Source of the DNA: JBDHUV01 sp039809365
Lineage (GTDB): Bacteria; Patescibacteriota; Microgenomatia; Levybacterales; GWA1-39-11
DNA: 5,307 nt
Direction: 5' to 3'
Assembly (NCBI GenBank): GCA_039809365.1
Contig: JBDHUV010000051.1
Coordinates: 1-5,307, forward strand
The notes beneath the pieces were generated by a model that was given only the letters and a program-made list of their open reading frames with translations, was not told the origin of the DNA and searched no databases. This document shows positions 1 through 3,363 of the stretch, piece after piece. Numbering within the stretch: the stretch's first letter is position 1; each line of letters opens with the position of its first letter. The position numbers and the translations under genes are program-made.

Positions 1-150
1 GGTCTTTTAGGTGGAGCATTTTTAAACTGGACATTTTGGTTTGCATCAGGTTGGACAAGTGCTTCAACAGATAGTTTGAATCTTCTTATGGCACTTATTC
101 AAACTGTTGGCCTTGTTTTTGTAATAAAGCAATATAGAAGTGCGAAATAA
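1..150 (+). CDS. C-terminal end of an unidentified membrane protein (5' partial)
   Basis: An open frame enters from the left edge and ends at TAA 148-150, giving 49 residues with no start in view. The fragment is rich in aromatic and small residues (LNWTFWFASGW), then has a hydrophobic helix (LLMALIQTVGLVFVI) and a short basic tail KQYRSAK. This fits the last one or two membrane segments of an integral membrane protein with a cytoplasmic C-terminus by the positive-inside rule. I do not recognise the family, and the fragment is too short to assign one. The flavoprotein gene starts 6 bases after its stop in the same frame, so the two are probably co-transcribed. That is a spacing argument only. 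The frame has no internal stops and its composition matches the neighbouring genes, which supports its being real. Confidence 0.7.
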   Translation, partial: GLLGGAFLNWTFWFASGWTSASTDSLNLLMALIQTVGLVFVIKQYRSAK

Positions 151-156
151 TTTACG

Positions 157-1806
157 ATGGATACCCCAAAATTAGTAGAAGCAATAAAAGAGTTTTTTAG
201 TGGAGATATTGAGTATGATGATAAAACCCTTCACAAATATAGTCATGATACGAGTCTTTATGAAATAGTTCCTCAGGTTGTTGTTTTTCCTAAAACACGT
301 GAAGATATAAAAAATCTTGTTTCTTTTGTTTCAGATCATAAAAAAGAGTATCCTGGCCTATCAATTACTGCGCGTAGTGCAGGGACAGATATGTCTGGGG
401 GAGCAATTAATAATTCAATAATTGTTGATTTCACAAGATATTTTAAAGGTGTTGGTGACATAAATGAAAAAGGTACAAAAGTAGAGCCAGGTGTATATTA
501 TCGAGATTTTGAAAAGAAAACGCTTCGTCGTGGATTATTGCTTCCTTCGTTTCCTGCATCAAGGCAACTTTGCGCATTAGGCGGTATGGTGAATAATAAT
601 TCAGGTGGGGAAAGAACACTTCGGTATGGGAAAACCATAGATTATGTAAAAAACATAAAAATGGTTCTTTCTGATGGAAATGAATATCAGTTCGGAAGAA
701 TTGCAAAAAATGAATTAATGGAGAAAATGAAGCAGAAAGATTATGAAGGAGAGATATATAGAAAAATATATAAATTAGTAGAAGATAATTATGACTTAAT
801 AAAAAGTTCAAAACCTGCAGTTTCTAAAAACTCGACTGCATATAATATCTGGGATGTCTGGGATAGAGAGTATTTTGATTTATCTAAAATATTTGTAGGA
901 GCACAGGGAACGTTAGGTGTTAATACACAGACTACAGTAACCCTTGTTCCAAGACTCAAAAGATACGGGTTATTGGTAGTGTATATCAATGACATTAATG
1001 TGCTTCCTCATCTTATCCAAGATGCACTCAAGCACAGTCCAGTAAGTTTTGAAGCATTTGACGATGCTACATTAAAACTTGCGATCAGATTTATGCCTCA
1101 ATTTATTCGTATTTTAGGATTTTCTGGGACTATAAGAATGGGAATCCAGTTTTTACCTGACCTCATACGATTTGCTGCGCAAGGATTACCAAAACTTACT
1201 TTATTAGTTGAGTTTGACGGGAAATCAGCAAAAGAGATAAAAGAAAAAGTATATGCATTAAAAAAAGCATTAGAAATTTATACTGTACGTCTCCAGCCTG
1301 TAGAGTCTGAAGCAAAAGCAAAACAATATTTTACCATTAGGAGGGAAAGCTTTAATTTGCTGAGAAAGAATGTGAAAAACAAGCATACCGCACCGTTTAT
1401 TGATGATTTTATTGTAAGACCAGAATATTTAGTGGAGTTTTTTCCAAAATTGAATCAGATTTTGGAAAAGCATGAAGTTGATGCAACTCTTGCAGGTCAT
1501 ATTGGAGACGGAAATTTTCATATTATTCCATTAATGGAAATAGAAAAACAGTCAGAGAGAGACAAAATAGATGTTGTCCAAAAAGAAGTCCAAGATTTAG
1601 TATTAGAATATAAAGGCTCAATTTCTGCAGAACATAACGATGGGATGGTAAGAGGTCCTTTTATAAAACAGATGTATGGACAGGAAATGTTTGAGGTCTT
1701 TAAAGAAGTTAAAAATATTTTTGATCCTCAAAATATTTTTAATCCGCATAAGAAAACAGATGCTCGATTGTCATTCTCTCAAAAACATATAAGACAGAAA
1801 TTTTAG
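157..1806 (+). CDS. FAD-linked oxidase, GlcD / D-lactate dehydrogenase type
   Basis: This is a flavoprotein of the VAO/PCMH family that probably oxidises a D-2-hydroxy acid (D-lactate, glycolate or similar) to the 2-oxo acid. Residues about 36-266 form the FAD-binding PCMH domain. They include QVVVFPKTREDI (40-51), RSAGTDMSGG (73-82), GGMVNNNSGGE (142-152) and FVGAQGTLG (246-254). Residues about 270-530 form the FAD-oxidase C-terminal domain with RRESF (395-399), GHIGDGNFH (447-455), AEHND (491-495) and the closing IFDPQNIFNP (521-530). His448, His455 and Glu492 match the metal/substrate ligands known from D-2-hydroxyglutarate dehydrogenase relatives. There is no cysteine-rich 4Fe-4S or CCG tail, so this is the short form and its electron acceptor cannot be told. 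No signal peptide is seen, so it is presumably cytoplasmic. ATG 157 is the first start after the upstream stop. No Shine-Dalgarno is visible, so coupling to the upstream gene is likely. The substrate is inferred from family only. Confidence 0.93.
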   Translation: MDTPKLVEAIKEFFSGDIEYDDKTLHKYSHDTSLYEIVPQVVVFPKTREDIKNLVSFVSDHKKEYPGLSITARSAGTDMSGGAINNSIIVDFTRYFKGVGDINEKGTKVEPGVYYRDFEKKTLRRGLLLPSFPASRQLCALGGMVNNNSGGERTLRYGKTIDYVKNIKMVLSDGNEYQFGRIAKNELMEKMKQKDYEGEIYRKIYKLVEDNYDLIKSSKPAVSKNSTAYNIWDVWDREYFDLSKIFVGAQGTLGVNTQTTVTLVPRLKRYGLLVVYINDINVLPHLIQDALKHSPVSFEAFDDATLKLAIRFMPQFIRILGFSGTIRMGIQFLPDLIRFAAQGLPKLTLLVEFDGKSAKEIKEKVYALKKALEIYTVRLQPVESEAKAKQYFTIRRESFNLLRKNVKNKHTAPFIDDFIVRPEYLVEFFPKLNQILEKHEVDATLAGHIGDGNFHIIPLMEIEKQSERDKIDVVQKEVQDLVLEYKGSISAEHNDGMVRGPFIKQMYGQEMFEVFKEVKNIFDPQNIFNPHKKTDARLSFSQKHIRQKF

Positions 1807-1840
1807 AACATCTATTTACACGTTTTTTGTCAGAGAAAAA

Positions 1841-1885
1841 TCCAGCTTAGATACTTTGCAGTGCATATGTCCAGTAGGCTATACT
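1841..1885 (+). repeat. Imperfect direct repeat, TCCAG-N5/6-ATACT, two copies
   Basis: TCCAGCTTAGATACT (1841-1855) recurs as TCCAGTAGGCTATACT (1870-1885), so the start-to-start distance is 29 bases. The second copy contains the -10-like TATACT before the MFS gene. The first ends just before the TTGCA element. A third relative, TCCAGATCTGATACG, lies at 2867-2881 before the small membrane gene pair. The copies could be an operator or an upstream-extended promoter motif. The pattern is seen directly; its function is inference. Confidence 0.45.
1856..1885 (+). promoter_or_regulatory. Candidate promoter for the MFS-DUF488 unit, leaderless type
   Basis: TTGCAG at 1856-1861 (a weak -35 match) is separated by 18 bases from TATACT at 1880-1885, a good -10. 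The ATG at 1893 lies only 7 bases after the -10, where transcription would normally begin, so the mRNA would have essentially no 5' leader. No Shine-Dalgarno lies just upstream of 1893, which agrees with this. The alternative is an earlier start driven by GATACT at 1850-1855, which would give a leader of about 30 bases. Confidence 0.5.
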
Positions 1886-1892
1886 AATCACT

Positions 1893-2495
1893 ATGTTAAG
1901 AAAAATGAACCCTATTGTTGTAGCTTTTATTTTTTCGGAAGCTTTCTTTTGGTCAGCTTGGAATTTCATATCCCCAATTATCTCGGTTTTTGTTGTAAGT
2001 ACATTACCTGATGGAAGTATACGGACAGCAGCTTTTGGCTTTACTCTTTATTTACTTGTAAGAGTTATTAGTGAGTTGGTAGTAAGTAATTACATGGTAT
2101 TTCTTTCTGATAAGAAAAGAATGGTTACCGATGTGTGCGGAATGATACTGCTTACAATGAGTTACTTGATTATTGCATTTATTCCAAACCTTATCACATT
2201 TTACATTTTCTTTATTATAGCTGGAATGAGTTTTGCTATTTCATCTCCTGCAAAATTATCTATGTTCTCATTAAATATGGGCAGAGCACAAGCATCAAGA
2301 ACATGGGGGATGTATCACGCAATTATATATACCGGTATGGGTATTGCTACTGCGTTAGGCGGAGTAATAGCGGACTCATTTGGATTTAAAACACTTTTTA
2401 TCATTGCAAGTATTGTAAATATAATTGGAATTGTCCCGTATTGGGTATATAATTCAAAACATAAGGATCATAAGCATTTTTATGAGGAAAATTAA
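1893..2495 (+). CDS. Half-size MFS-type membrane protein (six helices)
   Basis: This integral membrane protein resembles the N-terminal six-helix half of a major facilitator superfamily transporter. Hydrophobic segments lie at about residues 8-35, 46-68, 79-97, 99-122, 140-160 and 166-186. The loop after helix 2, FLSDKKRM (70-77), is a degenerate form of MFS motif A. Residues 109-120 with SPA, SRTWGMYHAI (135-144) and GGVIADSFGFKTLF (156-169) fit helices 4-6 of the fold. Full MFS carriers have about 400 residues and 12 helices. This gene stops cleanly at 200 with a hydrophilic tail, so it is probably a genuine short form that would have to dimerise, not a frameshifted remnant: the DUF488 gene begins 5 bases later. 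The tail carries three histidines (H190, H193, H195). The substrate is unknown. ATG 1893 is favoured by the -10 box 7 bases upstream; Met5 (1905) is an alternative start. Confidence 0.85.
   Translation: MLRKMNPIVVAFIFSEAFFWSAWNFISPIISVFVVSTLPDGSIRTAAFGFTLYLLVRVISELVVSNYMVFLSDKKRMVTDVCGMILLTMSYLIIAFIPNLITFYIFFIIAGMSFAISSPAKLSMFSLNMGRAQASRTWGMYHAIIYTGMGIATALGGVIADSFGFKTLFIIASIVNIIGIVPYWVYNSKHKDHKHFYEEN
2484..2488 (+). promoter_or_regulatory. Possible ribosome binding site for the DUF488 gene
   Basis: GAGGA lies inside the last codons of the MFS gene, 12 bases before ATG 2501. The spacing is longer than the usual 5-9, so it may act weakly, or translation may couple through the stop at 2493-2495, which is 5 bases before the start. 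It is the clearest Shine-Dalgarno-like element in front of any plus-strand gene in this window. Confidence 0.4.
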
Positions 2496-2500
2496 GAATT

Positions 2501-2839
2501 ATGGTAAAAATTAAGCGTATCTATGAAAAAGCTGATCCTGATGATGGTTTCAGAGTGTTAGTTGATAGGTTATGGCCAAGAGGCGTATCCAAAGAAGAAG
2601 CAAGACTAGATATTTGGTATAAAGATATCGCTCCATCAGATGAACTAAGGAAATGGTTTAATCATGACACAGCAAAATGGGAGGAGTTTCAGAAGAAATA
2701 TTCTGAAGAGTTACGAAACAATCCCAAATTTCCTGAATTCAAAGATTTAGTGAAAAAACAGAAGAATATTACGTTGTTGTTCGGAGCTCATGACACAGAA
2801 CACAATCAAGCGGTTGTTTTACAATCTTTCTTCAAATGA
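2501..2839 (+). CDS. DUF488 family protein (YeaO-like)
   Basis: This is a small soluble protein of 112 residues, close to the length of E. coli YeaO, the family's named member. The signature is clear: FRVLVDRLWPRG at 17-28, then a conserved LDIWYKDIAPSDELRKWF stretch at 36-53 ending in HD (55-56), and the C-terminal LLFGAHDTEHNQAVVL at 92-107. The N-terminus starts directly with a beta strand (VKIKRIYE), as usual for the family, which supports ATG 2501. The biochemical function of DUF488 is not established, so none is assigned here. The gene starts 5 bases after the MFS stop and has no room for its own promoter, so it is probably co-transcribed with it. TGA (2837-2839) ends the protein at the family's usual length, showing that TGA is a stop in this organism. 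Confidence 0.93.
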   Translation: MVKIKRIYEKADPDDGFRVLVDRLWPRGVSKEEARLDIWYKDIAPSDELRKWFNHDTAKWEEFQKKYSEELRNNPKFPEFKDLVKKQKNITLLFGAHDTEHNQAVVLQSFFK

Positions 2840-2851
2840 TACAGTTGTATC
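2838..2851 (+). repeat. Short inverted repeat GATACA-GT-TGTATC
   Basis: Two perfect 6-base arms flank a 2-base centre. The repeat overlaps the DUF488 stop codon and ends 2 bases before the TTGCAA element of the next promoter. The loop is too short for a hairpin terminator, and no T-run follows, so an operator-like protein site is the better reading. The half-site GATAC appears again at 2876-2880, over the putative -10. Its function is inferred from position only. Confidence 0.35.
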
Positions 2852-2853
2852 TG

Positions 2854-2883
2854 TTGCAAATGAATTTCCAGATCTGATACGAT
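2854..2883 (+). promoter_or_regulatory. Candidate promoter for the small membrane gene pair, leaderless type
   Basis: TTGCAA (2854-2859) is followed after 18 bases by TACGAT (2878-2883, fitting TANNNT) and then 6 bases to ATG 2890. The geometry is nearly identical to that before 1893. TCCAG lies exactly 23 bases before the ATG in both. There is no Shine-Dalgarno. Each hexamer is a weak match on its own; the agreement between the two regions is the main support. Confidence 0.42.
2867..2881 (+). repeat. Third copy of the TCCAG-N5/6-ATAC motif
   Basis: TCCAGATCTGATACG matches the two copies at 1841-1855 and 1870-1885 in the TCCAG and ATAC blocks. It also contains the 8-base palindrome CAGATCTG (2869-2876), which the other copies lack. 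It overlaps the proposed -10 of the downstream gene pair. Confidence 0.4.
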
Positions 2884-2889
2884 AACAAC

Positions 2890-3126
2890 ATGCAAATGCT
2901 TGCTATCATTCTAGAAGTCCTCATTGTTATTGTTGCACTAAAAGCTGCGCAATTTAAAAAAACAAAGTTTGCATATGGATTCGTATTAACATTTGGCCTC
3001 TATGTGCTTTTTGATTCTGCACGGCAGTTTAATTTGCCAATCCCACAAGATTTATTACACATTTTATTCTTTATTGCTACAGTCTCTGCCTTGTGGACTG
3101 TATGGCAGTTATCTCAACTGAAATGA
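2890..3126 (+). CDS. Small three-helix membrane protein (first of a coupled pair)
   Basis: This 78-residue protein is nearly all membrane. Hydrophobic segments lie at about 3-20, 27-42 and 54-74, with a lysine-rich loop KKTK (23-26) between the first two and a polar loop SARQFNLPIPQD (43-54) between the others. By the positive-inside rule the KKTK loop is cytoplasmic, so the N-terminus would be outside and the C-terminus inside. Asp42 sits at the end of helix 2. I do not recognise a named family. The stop TGA overlaps the ATG of the next gene (ATGA, 3123-3126), so the two are probably translated together and may act as a complex. ATG 2890 is preferred because a -10-like TACGAT ends 6 bases upstream; Met3 (2896) is the alternative. 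It is judged a real gene from its packing, clean hydrophobic pattern and coupling. Confidence 0.75.
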   Translation: MQMLAIILEVLIVIVALKAAQFKKTKFAYGFVLTFGLYVLFDSARQFNLPIPQDLLHILFFIATVSALWTVWQLSQLK

Positions 3127-3338
3127 CATTACTAGGATTATTATTAATTTGTGGTGCATGGGTAATCCAGTATCTTGGAAAAGCTCAGGCTCTAAAAAAA
3201 GAGTTTGTTGTCATCTATGCAGTCGGGTCTTTGATTCTTGCATATGATGGGTTTGTTAGTGGAGTATTCCAACTTGCAATACTCAATGGTTTTGTTGGTA
3301 TTTTTGCTTTCCTCGTCCTTCGTAAATTAAAAAAATAA
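3123..3338 (+). CDS. Small three-helix membrane protein (second of a coupled pair)
   Basis: This is a 71-residue protein when started at ATG 3123, which overlaps the previous stop as ATGA. An in-frame ATG at 3093 would add 10 residues but overlap the previous gene by 34 bases, so it is less likely. Membrane segments lie at about 2-18, 27-44 and 48-66. A basic loop containing K20, K25 and K26 separates the first two, and the tail is RKLKK. The predicted topology, N-out and C-in, equals that of its partner. Asp42 again ends helix 2, and Asn55 lies in helix 3. The layout recalls single three-helix bundles such as SemiSWEET/PQ-loop or CBU_0592-like proteins (helix 1 has WVIQ, helix 3 has LNG), but the PQ pair itself is absent, so this is a resemblance, not an assignment. 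Function unknown. Confidence 0.75.
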   Translation: MTLLGLLLICGAWVIQYLGKAQALKKEFVVIYAVGSLILAYDGFVSGVFQLAILNGFVGIFAFLVLRKLKK

Positions 3339-3363
3339 TTTATTCTATTTAATTTTATTTTTT
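3330..3363. terminator. AT-only inverted repeat between convergent genes, weak bidirectional terminator candidate
   Basis: AAAAAATAA (3330-3338) and TTATTTTTT (3355-3363) are perfect 9-base complements around a 16-base loop. Each arm contains the stop codon of one of the two convergent genes, since both proteins end Lys-Lys-stop. The stem has no G or C, so it would be unstable, and the symmetry may simply follow from the two identical gene ends. No stronger terminator is visible in the 16 bases between the genes. Confidence 0.25.

Noticed and set aside
443..811. Antisense open frame of 122 codons inside the flavoprotein gene
   Set aside because: It lies wholly opposite a strongly conserved coding region, and its Phe/Leu/His-rich product is what the reverse of AT-rich coding sequence gives. 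No family motif was recognised.
789..995. Antisense open frame of 68 codons inside the flavoprotein gene
   Set aside because: It is opposite conserved FAD-domain codons, with no recognisable domain and no upstream signal.
1807..1845. Rho-independent terminator after the flavoprotein gene
   Set aside because: A T-run is present (TTTTTT within 1821-1830), but no GC-containing stem precedes it.
2135..2389. Plus-strand open frame of 84 codons overlapping the MFS-type gene in another frame
   Set aside because: The MFS frame shows clear membrane helices and MFS-like motifs. The alternative product is rich in Tyr, Ile and Cys with no pattern, which is a frame shadow.
2840..2889. Small RNA or hairpin terminator between DUF488 and the small membrane genes
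   Set aside because: The inverted repeat has only a 2-base centre and no following T-run. GTATC/GATAC could pair across 24 bases, but over only 5 base pairs.
3093..3095. Earlier ATG as the start of the second small membrane protein
   Set aside because: It would overlap the preceding gene by 34 bases and add a polar stretch. The in-frame ATG at 3123 gives the common ATGA overlap and starts directly at the first helix.
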